The notes beneath the pieces are model-generated. The model was given only the letters and a program-made list of their open reading frames with translations, was not told the DNA's origin and did no database searches. The position numbers and the translations under genes were made by a program. A DNA stretch of 64,000 nt from Leptospira chreensis (GTDB lineage: Bacteria; Spirochaetota; Leptospiria; Leptospirales; Leptospiraceae). The stretch lies in the NCBI RefSeq assembly GCF_016919165.1, contig NZ_JAFFPS010000039.1, forward strand, positions 62,001-126,000, written 5' to 3'. Positions 27,441 to 35,792 of the stretch are shown here, piece by piece; position 1 is the first letter of the stretch; each line of letters begins with the position of its first letter.

Positions 27441-27563
27441 TTACTCTATTCTAAATTCAAATAAACTCTTATCCGCCCCTTCCACAATCTCTTCCTCATT
27501 AAACCAATAAAGTGCACCACTATGGTCTGTTAGTTCTTTTAATTTGATTAAATTTTGATTCAT
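27441..27563 (-). CDS. Candidate 40-residue leader ORF of the FRG-STAND operon
   Basis: ATG 27563 to TAA 27441 encodes 'MNQNLIKLKELTDHSGALYW' plus an acidic end ('FNEEEIVEGADKS...'). The composition is protein-like, and its stop lies 4 nt before the GTG of the FRG gene. It could be a small partner protein, a coupling leader or the stump of a lost gene. I see no ribosome-binding site and no family match, so this is tentative. Confidence 0.35.
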   Translation of the reverse strand: MNQNLIKLKELTDHSGALYWFNEEEIVEGADKSLFEFRIE

Positions 27564-27700
27564 AAAAATGCCAAAGCTCGTATTTCTTATCCTATAACAA
27601 TATTAGTGTACCATAAACCTAGGACAATTTACAAAGTCTAACGAGGATTCGATTGGGGAAAAGGAGAAAATACTGGTAAGTCGCAGTAATATTTTTGATT

Positions 27701-28081
27701 CTAGTTCCCAGAATAAACCAAATTGGATTGTTTACAAATTTGATTGAGACTTTTATCTTTTGTCCAGATTTTTACTTTTTCAGCCTTTGCTGAAGCATAC
27801 AGATTGATATCGATGATGGAAAGCCCGCGCCCATACAGTTTTTCAGCCTCGATCAATCGAAAGACAAAGGATTCTGCTATTGTAGGAATAATGGTAAGTT
27901 TGTTTAGCGAATCAAAAAAGAGATCTCTATTTTTAAAAGAGCCTGTCCGAAGTTCCCCTTCGATCCAAGAATGAGTGCAGACTAAGTTTTCTTCTAATAG
28001 GTTTTGTAATTTTGATACAGTGGGACTGCCGTGTAAATAATCGATCCAGATGCTTGTATCAATTAAAATGAGATCACTCAA
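27701..28081 (-). CDS. vapC: VapC-type PIN-domain ribonuclease toxin
   Basis: A 126-residue PIN-domain toxin that cleaves RNA, commonly tRNA, when freed from its antitoxin. The acidic residues that bind Mg2+ are in place: Asp8 in 'LIDTSIWIDYL', Glu in 'WIEGELRTG', Asp in 'LSIIDINLYASA' and Asp in 'IWTKDKSL'. Length is normal and the active site looks intact. Its start overlaps the antitoxin stop by 4 nt (ATGA), the classic antitoxin-first arrangement. It sits at the end of the accessory island. Confidence 0.92.
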   Translation of the reverse strand: MSDLILIDTSIWIDYLHGSPTVSKLQNLLEENLVCTHSWIEGELRTGSFKNRDLFFDSLNKLTIIPTIAESFVFRLIEAEKLYGRGLSIIDINLYASAKAEKVKIWTKDKSLNQICKQSNLVYSGN

Positions 28082-28266
28082 TTTCTTTTTCTCGGTGCGA
28101 CGTTTGCTTTTTTATCGGAACCAAAAAGTCGGATGAGTTGTTTACGTGATGCTTCTTTGATTAAGGTTTCTAAAGCTAAATGAACTAATTTTGTTTTCTC
28201 CTGAATCCCTGTATATTTTGCCGCTTGTTCCATTAATTCGTCAGAAAGATTGATCGTCGTTTTCAT
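28078..28266 (-). CDS. vapB: VapB-type antitoxin
   Basis: A 62-residue protein. The N-terminal 'MKTTINLSDELMEQAAKYTG' is a ribbon-helix-helix DNA-binding domain of the DUF2191/VapB type. The basic C-terminal tail ('RKQLIRLFGSDKKANVAPRK') would wrap the VapC active site. It presumably autoregulates the pair through the short AT-rich region upstream (28267-28334). It is intact and translationally coupled to vapC. Confidence 0.88.
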   Translation of the reverse strand: MKTTINLSDELMEQAAKYTGIQEKTKLVHLALETLIKEASRKQLIRLFGSDKKANVAPRKRN

Positions 28267-28334
28267 AGAATTTAGTATGGATCATTGATACATACATGTC
28301 AATCGATTCTAGAATCCATGTAATAAGCCAAGCT

Positions 28335-28628
28335 CTAACTTTGATCGGAAATCCATATTTTTTTTGCCTGAATTTTAAGTTCATTGAAGTCTTGACGCAT
28401 CAGTGACTCTTTTTTCTTCCGGGACCAACCTTGTATTTGTTTTTCTCGGTAAAAAGCCTGATCGATTCTAGTGTATTCTTCGAAATAAATTAATTTTACA
28501 GGCAATCGTTTCTTTGTGAAATTGGCACCCTTACCGCTTTGATGTTGCCGAAGTCTTCGTTCCAAATATTTCGTACTGCCAGTGTAATACGAACCATCGG
28601 AACAAATTAATATATACATATAACCCAT
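28335..28628 (-). CDS. GIY-YIG family nuclease (UPF0213-like)
   Basis: A ~97-residue single-domain GIY-YIG protein. The motif is 'YMYILICSDGSYYTGSTKYL', the catalytic Arg is in 'LERRLRQHQSGKGANFTKKR', and the late Glu is in 'FYREKQIQGWSRKKKE'. I chose ATG 28628. The longer frame (to 28661) reads into a palindromic repeat whose edge is only 6 nt upstream of this start. Small UPF0213 proteins are widespread and poorly characterised; DNA strand-cleaving activity is expected but the target is unknown. Confidence 0.85.
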   Translation of the reverse strand: MGYMYILICSDGSYYTGSTKYLERRLRQHQSGKGANFTKKRLPVKLIYFEEYTRIDQAFYREKQIQGWSRKKKESLMRQDFNELKIQAKKIWISDQS

Positions 28629-28634
28629 ATGCCA

Positions 28635-28731
28635 GTCGTTTCGATACGCTTCGCTACTCAACGACCGAAACGACGACTCCGACCAACCAAGTCGAGCATT
28701 GAGTAGGGCCGAAGGCCGTATCGAAATGCGG
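28635..28731. repeat. REPIN-like palindromic repeat, copy A
   Basis: The outer arms TTTCGATACG (28639-28648) and CGTATCGAAA (28717-28726) pair, and inside them CTACTCAA pairs with TTGAGTAG. An inner CGACCGAAACGACGACTCCG segment lies between. Two REP-like units face each other. Copy B lies ~210 bp away. The repeat abuts the 5' end of the GIY-YIG gene. Confidence 0.75.
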
Positions 28732-28861
28732 AATTCTCCTCACCAAATAAGGTAAAAATAAAACATTCTGGTTCTATATTCCCTAAAATAATCACCAACC
28801 AATCCCCGCGCCCCGGATCGACTGAGCGCCCTCGTCGAAGGAGAGCCGGAGATGTGCGCCC

Positions 28862-28890
28862 AAAAAAAAAGGAACCATCACTCTGGTTCC
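28862..28890 (-). terminator. Rho-independent terminator of mreB
   Basis: Read on the minus strand, GGAACCAGAGTGATGGTTCC (28890-28871) is a hairpin with 7-bp arms, followed at once by nine T residues. It lies downstream of mreB, with one palindromic repeat between, and ends the mreB transcript. Confidence 0.85.
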
Positions 28891-28937
28891 CTTTACGATT
28901 TAAAATGGAATATTTTAAATTTAAGTCGTCTCGCTCG

Positions 28938-29058
28938 TTTCGCGTTTCGATACGCTTCGCTACTCAACGACCGAAACGACGGCGATAATGGATCATCAAC
29001 GACAACTCCGACAATCTAAGTCGAGCATTGAGTAGGCCGAAGGCCGTATCGAAATGCG
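28938..29058. repeat. REPIN-like palindromic repeat, copy B
   Basis: Same arms as copy A: GTTTCGATACGCTTCGCTAC on the left, and TTGAGTAGGCCGAAGGCCG then TATCGAAATGCG on the right. The middle is 24 bp longer. It ends 2 nt before the mreB stop codon, so it would be transcribed as part of the mreB 3' untranslated region. Confidence 0.75.
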
Positions 29059-29060
29059 AC

Positions 29061-30083
29061 CTACCGGATTCCCGGCTTAATGTATTTCAACTCATCCAGA
29101 TATCTTCCCGTTCCGAGTACCACACAAGTCAGTGGGTTTTCGGCACGGAAGACCGGAACTCCAGTTTCTTTGGTGAGGTAGTGTTCGAGACCACGAAGGA
29201 GGCAACCACCACCTGTAAGAACGATTCCTCGTTCTACGATGTCGGCTGCAAGTTCCGGAGGAGTGCGTTCCAATACGGATTTGATTCCGTCTAGGATTTC
29301 GTCTGTTGGTTCTTTGAGAGCTTTACGGATTTCGTTAGAATCTAGTTCGAGTGTGCGTGGAAGACCAGAGATCGCATCACGGCCTTTGACTTCCATCGTG
29401 TCCACGCGTTTGTCTGCGAAGGCATTACCGATGGTCAGTTTGATATCCTCGGCAGTTCTTTCTCCGACGACTAAGTTGTATTGGTTACGGAGGTATTTGA
29501 CAATGGCTTCATCAAATTCGTCTCCCCCAGTTCGGATGGACTCAGCGATCACCATACCACCAAGAGAGATCACAGCGATTTCTGTGGTTCCCCCACCGAT
29601 ATCAACGATCATGTTTCCGGCTGGTTCATGGATGGGGATGTTCGCGCCAATGGCTGCGGCAAGAGCTTCTTCGATGAGGAAGATTTCGCGAGCACCCGCT
29701 TGTTCTGCGGACTCCCGAACGGCACGTCTTTCTACTTCGGTAATTCCAGAAGGAACTCCGATGACGATGCGCGGTTTTACAAATGTAGTGCGGTTGTGAA
29801 CTTTAGCGATGAAGTAACGAATCATCTTTTCTACAGTTTCGAAGTCGGCGATGACCCCGTCTTTCATGGGGCGAATGGCAACGATGTCACCAGGAGTTCT
29901 TCCTAGCATTCGTTTGGCTTCTTGGCCAACGGCAAGGACCCGACCCGTAGAGGCCTGGACTGCCACGACCGACGGTTCTGATAGGACGATTCCTTGTCCT
30001 TTCACATGCACGAGGGTGTTCGCGGTTCCCAAATCGATTCCCATATCGTTCGAGAAAAGTCCGTAGAGGTTATCAAATATCAT
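29061..30083 (-). CDS. mreB: Rod-shape-determining actin-like protein MreB
   Basis: A 340-residue bacterial actin that guides peptidoglycan synthesis along the cell cylinder. Nucleotide-binding motifs are present: phosphate 1 'DLGTANTLV', phosphate 2 '[13 protein letters not shown]' and adenosine '[11 protein letters not shown]', with a typical '[17 protein letters not shown]'-like connect region. Length is normal. Unusually, mreC and mreD do not follow: a repeat and a strong terminator end the transcript. It is divergent from the Ppx/GppA gene. Confidence 0.96.
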   Translation of the reverse strand: MIFDNLYGLFSNDMGIDLGTANTLVHVKGQGIVLSEPSVVAVQASTGRVLAVGQEAKRMLGRTPGDIVAIRPMKDGVIADFETVEKMIRYFIAKVHNRTTFVKPRIVIGVPSGITEVERRAVRESAEQAGAREIFLIEEALAAAIGANIPIHEPAGNMIVDIGGGTTEIAVISLGGMVIAESIRTGGDEFDEAIVKYLRNQYNLVVGERTAEDIKLTIGNAFADKRVDTMEVKGRDAISGLPRTLELDSNEIRKALKEPTDEILDGIKSVLERTPPELAADIVERGIVLTGGGCLLRGLEHYLTKETGVPVFRAENPLTCVVLGTGRYLDELKYIKPGIR

Positions 30084-30227
30084 ATCAGATCCTGGTAAAA
30101 GAAGTACGAAGGGGGGAATTTACGGTGGGTTAACACCAAAATAATATAATTCTACCCGTTCCCCATAATTTTCGGCTGGTTTTTGCTTTCAACCGTAAAA
30201 ATTTTCGTTAGGCTAGTTAGATACAAA

Positions 30228-31829
30228 ATGCTTCCTTTCTCACAAATCTTAAGAAAACCCAATCCCGCATTTCGCACGGAAAAGATACTCGCTGCCATTG
30301 ATTTAGGCACAAATTCTTTCCACATCGTTGTCGTAAAACTAAGACCGGATGGAACACTCGAATATCTGACCAAAGAAAAGGAATCGGTAAGACTCGGAAG
30401 CGGTAGCAGCGATTATGCGGTCATTCAAGAGGATGCGATGGAGAGAGGGATCGCTTGTCTCAAACGGTTTCAGTCCCTGGCCGATTCCTATAAGGCCGAA
30501 ATCAGAGCCGTTGCCACAAGTGCCCTCAGAGAAGCCGAGAACCGACAGGTATTTCTTGACCGAGCCGAGAAAGAAACAGGAATCAAAATCCAAGTCATCT
30601 CCGGAAACGAGGAAGCAAGGCTCATTTATATGGGGATTTTGCAAGGCCTTCCGGTCTTTGACAAACGAATCCTTCTCATTGACATTGGGGGCGGGAGTAC
30701 GGAGCTCCTTGTGGGCGAAAAGGGAGAGATTCTTTTTTCTACCAGTTTGAAACTCGGAGCCATCCGTTTGACAGAAAAGTATCTCAAGAAAGATCCTTTG
30801 AGTCTCACCGACATACAAAAATGTCGGATTCATATTGAATCAGTGTTATCTGCCTTTTTGCCCCAAATTGAAACTTGGAAACCCTTTATGGTGGTGGGAA
30901 GTTCGGGAACGATTTCCTCAGTAACCTCCATTGTTCTAGAAAAGAAGATGGAAAAAAGGGACAGATTGAACGGAACAGAAATTACCATCGATCAGTTTAA
31001 AGAAGCACGAAGGCAAGTGTTGGATGCAGACAGTCTCAAAAAAAGATTAAAAATTCCAGGACTCGATGCCAAACGGGGGGATATCATCGTTGGGGGGGTT
31101 TTGGTTTTGGATGAGGTTTTGCAAAGGATCAAAGCCCCATCCTTCACAGTAAGTGATTTTGCTCTCCGCGAGGGAATTGTGTATGATACGATTGAGTCTT
31201 GGTATAGGCATACAGATTCCTCTCTTCCTCCTCTCGACAATATCCGTGAAAAGGCAATCAAAACTGTTGCCAATCTTTATCCGGCCGGAAAAAAACATGC
31301 TGATGCTGTGGCAAAGATCACCTTGCAGATGTTTGATGATCTGAAGGATTTTCACAAACTTGGAAGTTTAGAACGAGATTATTTAGAGACTGCTTGTCAT
31401 TTGCACCAAGTGGGGCTTTGTATTTCTCACCACAACTATCACAAACATAGTTATTATATCATCAAAAACTCTGAAGCCATGGTGGGTTTTTCCAATTCAG
31501 AAATTGAAATCATAGCCCTTCTTGCCCGTTATCATAGAAAGGGTGGACCCAAAGGGAAACACGAAGAGTTTAAGGCCTTACGCATCGAAGACCAACTCCT
31601 TGTTAAAAAGTTAGCCGCGTTTTTACGCATTGGAGATGGACTTGATCGTTCCGAAAAATCCATCATCCAAAGACTTGACGCTGTATACGAAAGAGGAAAG
31701 GTTCTCTGTAGATTGTATCACACAAAGGGCACCGATCCCAATTTAGAAATCTGGTCTGTTGCCGAAAAAAAAGATCTCTTTGAAGAAACCTTCGGTGTAT
31801 CCTTAGAGTTCCAAACTTTTACCCTATGA
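30228..31829 (+). CDS. Ppx/GppA-type exopolyphosphatase / pppGpp phosphatase
   Basis: A 533-residue member of the ASKHA superfamily that hydrolyses polyphosphate and/or pppGpp. N-terminal ATPase-like lobe: 'AAIDLGTNSFHIVVV', 'DIGGGSTELLVG' and 'GSSGTISSV'. The C-terminal HD-type domain shows 'ETACHLHQVGLCISHHNYHKHS' and 'LLARYHRKGGP'. I used ATG 30228 rather than the upstream TTG 30183, because homologues begin close to the first beta strand. The stop overlaps the next gene by 4 nt (ATGA), tying it to a phosphatase of the SpoIIE family. Confidence 0.9.
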   Translation: MLPFSQILRKPNPAFRTEKILAAIDLGTNSFHIVVVKLRPDGTLEYLTKEKESVRLGSGSSDYAVIQEDAMERGIACLKRFQSLADSYKAEIRAVATSALREAENRQVFLDRAEKETGIKIQVISGNEEARLIYMGILQGLPVFDKRILLIDIGGGSTELLVGEKGEILFSTSLKLGAIRLTEKYLKKDPLSLTDIQKCRIHIESVLSAFLPQIETWKPFMVVGSSGTISSVTSIVLEKKMEKRDRLNGTEITIDQFKEARRQVLDADSLKKRLKIPGLDAKRGDIIVGGVLVLDEVLQRIKAPSFTVSDFALREGIVYDTIESWYRHTDSSLPPLDNIREKAIKTVANLYPAGKKHADAVAKITLQMFDDLKDFHKLGSLERDYLETACHLHQVGLCISHHNYHKHSYYIIKNSEAMVGFSNSEIEIIALLARYHRKGGPKGKHEEFKALRIEDQLLVKKLAAFLRIGDGLDRSEKSIIQRLDAVYERGKVLCRLYHTKGTDPNLEIWSVAEKKDLFEETFGVSLEFQTFTL

Positions 31830-34396
31830 CATCCTATTTCCGATCTTTCTTTATTTTCTTTTTCCTATTTCCCATTTCTCTTTGGGCATTACCGGTAGAT
31901 CTCACAAAGAACTGGAATGTCAAAAGAGGTTGGTTGGAATCGGAAGTTCCTACCGGTGGCGGATGGATTGTTTTAGAATCCCTTCCTCTAGTTTCTATCA
32001 AAGCGCAACTGGAATTGCCTGATGGTGTTTTACAAAAAGCCACCATGGTAAAACCGTTTTTATTGTCTGAGGCTGACTTTAAAGAAACAGAATCGGATTC
32101 CTTCGTTTTACATATCCCTTATCTTTCCAATGTGTACGAAGTGTACGTCAATGGGAAGCTAGTTGATAAAAGTGGAATTATTGAAAATGATCATATTGTT
32201 CAAAGCGGTTATAAACGAAATATCCTCATCAAACTCTCTCGGCATTTATTACGAGTGGGTAAAAATGAGATCCGAGTCCTTCTTGCGGCAGAACCAGGCG
32301 AAGAGCTAAATTATTATAAAGTATTTAATGATTTCGGTTCATCAATTGATCGTTATGCGGTATTACAAAAAGTCGAAGACGAATATGTCACCTTTATGTT
32401 GTTGTTTTTGTATTTTTTTGTTGGGATTTATCATGCTTTGTTTTATTGGAAACGGCGGAATGAAACCTACAATCTTTACTTTGCCCTTTTTGCCGTGTTT
32501 TTGTCTGCTTATATGTATTTTAGATCCCAATCCATTTACCGGTGGGATATGGATCCCTTTACCACAACAAAAATGGAATACTTTATCGTATTTCTGACTC
32601 CCACCTGGTTATTATTATTTGTAGATGCATTCTTTCGTAAAAGGATTAGCCCAATCACTAAAGGATATTTTGTATTTAGTCTTTTTTTGGCAGTGTTACA
32701 AATTTTTGTGAATCGTGCGAATTCCGTAGTTCTTTTGCGGGTTTGGCAAGGTTCTGTATTGGCATTCAGCGTTGTATTGTTTTATATCACCATCCGTGCC
32801 GTTTTGAAAAACAATAAAGACGCCAAGCGTTTGTTAATCGGTATTTTGTTTTTGATGTTTACCGCGATTTGGGATATTCTGGGTGCCTCCGGAATGATTC
32901 CCATTCAAAATCTAAACTTATCCAGGTTTGGATTTTTGTTTTTTGTGTTAGGGATTGCCGTTGTTTTGGCCAACCGGTTTTTACGTGTCCATAAACAAGT
33001 GGAAGAATTGAATTCTAGCTTAGAGAGAAAGGTAGTCGAAAGGACAAACGAGTTACAAGAAACTCTCACTCGTGTTCAGGAATTAAAAATCCAACAAGAT
33101 GGAGATTATTTTTTAACTTCACTTCTCCTTGATCCACTCCATGATTCTAGAAAGTCCCGTTCCTTAATGATTGGAATCCAATCTTATACCAAACAAAAGA
33201 AAGAGTTTGAGTTCAAAGGAAAAATCAAAGAGATTGGGGGAGACCTCATCATTTGCGATGATATTGTTCTCAATGGTAAAAAATACTTCGTTTTTATTAA
33301 CGGAGACGCCATGGGAAAATCCATCCAAGGGGCAGGCGGCGCACTTGTGTTAGGTGTCGTTTTTTTATCCTTTATCAAACGCACTCAGATTCTATTGGAA
33401 AGCCAATCCAAATCTCCAGAACGATGGATCAAAGAATGTTTTTACGAACTCCAAACTATATTTGAATCCTTTGATGGTTCGATGCTCGTCTCTGTTGTTC
33501 TTGGTCTTGTGGAAGAAGAAACAGGTGTCCTTTATTATCTCAATGCAGAACATCCTTGGACTGTTTTATACAGAGATGGAATTTCTTCCTTTATCGAAGA
33601 TGAGTTGGAACTCCGTAAGATTGGAACCAAAGGAATGGCGGGAGATGTTCGCGTTCGGGTTTTTGTTTTGGAACAAGGGGATGTTCTTTTTATCGGATCG
33701 GATGGTCGAGATGATTTGATTTTGGAAAGTGGGACTGACGGAACTCGTGTGATGAACGAGGATGAAACCCAATTTTTACAAGTGGTGGGTGAGTCGAAAG
33801 GGGAATTGGAACAGATTGTTCTAAACCTCCAATCGATCGGAAGTTTTTCTGATGATTTGACTTTGTTACGTTTGGAATGGATGGGTTCGGCCAAAAGGGT
33901 GGACGCCTCGTCACTTACCTCCCTTGGCTCCGATCATTTTTTATATTCAGAACTCCAATCAGTATTAGAATCCGGGAATGCAGAAGAAACTTACGAAACC
34001 ATAGAGAGAATGTTGGCCAACGAACACTTAGAAGATGATGTGCGCATTAATTTACTTAGAGAAAAATCTCGCATTTCTCTTTTGTTAAAAAGGTTTGATT
34101 CGGCCGTAGAAACTTTAGAATCCATTTTTCCTTATTTTGTCACCGATAATGAAATTCTATTACAATTGAGTTTTGCCTATAGAAAGTCAAAGAACATCCG
34201 TAAGGCGGTAGACATTGGAGAGAGGCTTCGTGCAAGAGATCCGAAACACATTCGTAACCTAATCAATCTTGTGGAATGTTACCGTCTTCAGAAAAATAAG
34301 GACAGGGCTCGTAAAATCCTGGAAAGGTTAGGGACAATTGCTCCTGAAAATCCCCAATATTTGAAACTAAAAGAGGTTTTGGGTAAAGAGCTTTAG
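31826..34396 (+). CDS. 7TM-DISM / SpoIIE (PP2C) phosphatase with TPR tail
   Basis: An 856-residue membrane signalling protein. Signal peptide 1-22; periplasmic ligand-binding-like domain to ~185; seven membrane helices ~190-385; a short coiled coil ('LNSSLERKVVERTNELQETL'); a SpoIIE-type PP2C domain ~450-665 with acidic metal sites ('FINGDAMGKSIQGAGGALVL', 'FIGSDGRDD'); and TPR-like helices ~700-856. It should dephosphorylate a Ser/Thr protein, often an anti-sigma-factor antagonist, in response to an extracellular cue. No target gene is adjacent. Translational coupling to Ppx/GppA suggests a link to stringent or phosphate signalling. Confidence 0.88.
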   Translation: MTSYFRSFFIFFFLFPISLWALPVDLTKNWNVKRGWLESEVPTGGGWIVLESLPLVSIKAQLELPDGVLQKATMVKPFLLSEADFKETESDSFVLHIPYLSNVYEVYVNGKLVDKSGIIENDHIVQSGYKRNILIKLSRHLLRVGKNEIRVLLAAEPGEELNYYKVFNDFGSSIDRYAVLQKVEDEYVTFMLLFLYFFVGIYHALFYWKRRNETYNLYFALFAVFLSAYMYFRSQSIYRWDMDPFTTTKMEYFIVFLTPTWLLLFVDAFFRKRISPITKGYFVFSLFLAVLQIFVNRANSVVLLRVWQGSVLAFSVVLFYITIRAVLKNNKDAKRLLIGILFLMFTAIWDILGASGMIPIQNLNLSRFGFLFFVLGIAVVLANRFLRVHKQVEELNSSLERKVVERTNELQETLTRVQELKIQQDGDYFLTSLLLDPLHDSRKSRSLMIGIQSYTKQKKEFEFKGKIKEIGGDLIICDDIVLNGKKYFVFINGDAMGKSIQGAGGALVLGVVFLSFIKRTQILLESQSKSPERWIKECFYELQTIFESFDGSMLVSVVLGLVEEETGVLYYLNAEHPWTVLYRDGISSFIEDELELRKIGTKGMAGDVRVRVFVLEQGDVLFIGSDGRDDLILESGTDGTRVMNEDETQFLQVVGESKGELEQIVLNLQSIGSFSDDLTLLRLEWMGSAKRVDASSLTSLGSDHFLYSELQSVLESGNAEETYETIERMLANEHLEDDVRINLLREKSRISLLLKRFDSAVETLESIFPYFVTDNEILLQLSFAYRKSKNIRKAVDIGERLRARDPKHIRNLINLVECYRLQKNKDRARKILERLGTIAPENPQYLKLKEVLGKEL

Positions 34397-34446
34397 CTTG
34401 TAGAATTTTGGGTGGATTTTGAAATAGAATAAGAATAGGAGATAGA

Positions 34447-35664
34447 ATGGATTTTAAGTTCTCTGCGTATCATATTTTTGTAGTAGGTGTCCTCGCTTTT
34501 TTGCAATTCACCGTGGTTCTTGATTTTATGATTCTTTCTCCTCTCGGAGTTTTGGTCATGAAAGAACTACAAATCTCCACACAACAGTTTGGATTTGTAG
34601 TTTCTGCTTATGCATTCAGTGCGGGAACCACTGGAATTTTTGCTGCGGGTTTTGCCGATCGTTTTGACCGTAAAAAGATGTTATTATTTTTTTACATCGG
34701 GTTTGTACTCGCAACTTTTCTTTGTGGAATCGCCACTAGTTATTTCTTTTTGCTAGGCGCTCGAATCTTGACTGGTGTATTCGCCGGGGTTCTATCTTCC
34801 ATCTCCTTTGCCATTGTTGCGGATTTGTTTCCACTTCAAGTCAGGGGTAGGGTTATGGGATTTATCATGACTGCCTTTGCCGCAAGCCAGGTCTTTGGAC
34901 TTCCCATTGGTATTTTTATCTCCAATTTATGGGGATGGCAATCTTCTTTTTTGATGATTGCTGGGATCAGTGGAATTGTTGGGTTTGTGATTTTCTTTTA
35001 TTTAAAACCTGTCACAACGCACCTAGATAATAAAGTAGAAAGACATGCTTTTTTACATTTGATTAAAACATTAGTCGAACCTAAATATATCCCGGCATTT
35101 ATCGCAACTACCTTACTGGCCACTGGTGGGTTTATGCTTATGCCTTTTGGTTCTGCATTCTCTGTTCATAACCTTGGAGTGAGTTTAGAAGATCTACCAT
35201 TGGTTTATATGATCACTGGGGTTGTTTCCATATTTGGTGGGCCGATTATGGGTAGGTTGAGTGACTCAGTAGGGAAATATAGAATGTTTGTGATTGCTTC
35301 AATCCTTGCAGCTATAGTCATTATTTATTACACAAGGATGCAGATCACTCCACTCCCTATTGTGATTTTTGTGAACTCTATTCTTTTTGTTTTTGTTTCG
35401 GCCCGGATGATTTCTGCCAATGCATTGACCTCTGCCGTTCCCGACTTACACGACCGAGGTGCCTTTATGGCCATCAGTTCCTCTGTCCAACAAATATCTG
35501 GCGGAATTGCAGCCTCTGTTGCGGGCCTAATTGTTGTACAAACTTCTAGTGGTTATATGGAAGGGTATGAAACATTGGGTTATGTGGTTGCAGCAGCGAT
35601 TTTAATTACCATCGCACTGATGTACAATGTGAACAAAATTGTTCTTAGTAAACATGCTAAATAA
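34447..35664 (+). CDS. MFS transporter (drug/metabolite efflux type)
   Basis: A 405-residue protein with 12 predicted helices. The MFS loop motif between helices 2 and 3 is 'GFADRFDRKKMLLFFY'. The helix 4-5 region 'ADLFPLQVRGRVMGFIMTAF' and the second-half motif 'GRLSDSVGKYRMF' are typical of DHA1-like exporters. The 'VLDFMILSPLGVLVMKEL' first helix matches the multidrug/arabinose efflux group. Substrate unknown. Start ATG 34447 follows AGGAG. Transcription probably ends at the hairpin 35738-35768. Confidence 0.88.
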   Translation: MDFKFSAYHIFVVGVLAFLQFTVVLDFMILSPLGVLVMKELQISTQQFGFVVSAYAFSAGTTGIFAAGFADRFDRKKMLLFFYIGFVLATFLCGIATSYFFLLGARILTGVFAGVLSSISFAIVADLFPLQVRGRVMGFIMTAFAASQVFGLPIGIFISNLWGWQSSFLMIAGISGIVGFVIFFYLKPVTTHLDNKVERHAFLHLIKTLVEPKYIPAFIATTLLATGGFMLMPFGSAFSVHNLGVSLEDLPLVYMITGVVSIFGGPIMGRLSDSVGKYRMFVIASILAAIVIIYYTRMQITPLPIVIFVNSILFVFVSARMISANALTSAVPDLHDRGAFMAISSSVQQISGGIAASVAGLIVVQTSSGYMEGYETLGYVVAAAILITIALMYNVNKIVLSKHAK

Positions 35665-35737
35665 ATCATCGTTAGCTCTGCTTTTGTATTACTGAAAAGC
35701 GCAGCCAAGTTTGATTAAAACATGAAATGCAATCATT

Positions 35738-35772
35738 ACGGCGGGGAGAATAAAAATTCACCCGCCGTTTTT
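35738..35772. terminator. Bidirectional Rho-independent terminator
   Basis: ACGGCGGG (35738-35745) and CCCGCCGT (35761-35768) are perfect 8-bp arms followed by TTTT on the plus strand. It separates the convergent MFS and pepA genes. Confidence 0.85.
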
Positions 35773-35792
35773 ATTTTCGTTAGTTAAGGATT

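Noticed and set aside
29061..30083. Long plus-strand frames opposite mreB (29239-29799, 29481-29906)
   Set aside because: They are shadows of the codon bias of mreB on the other strand.
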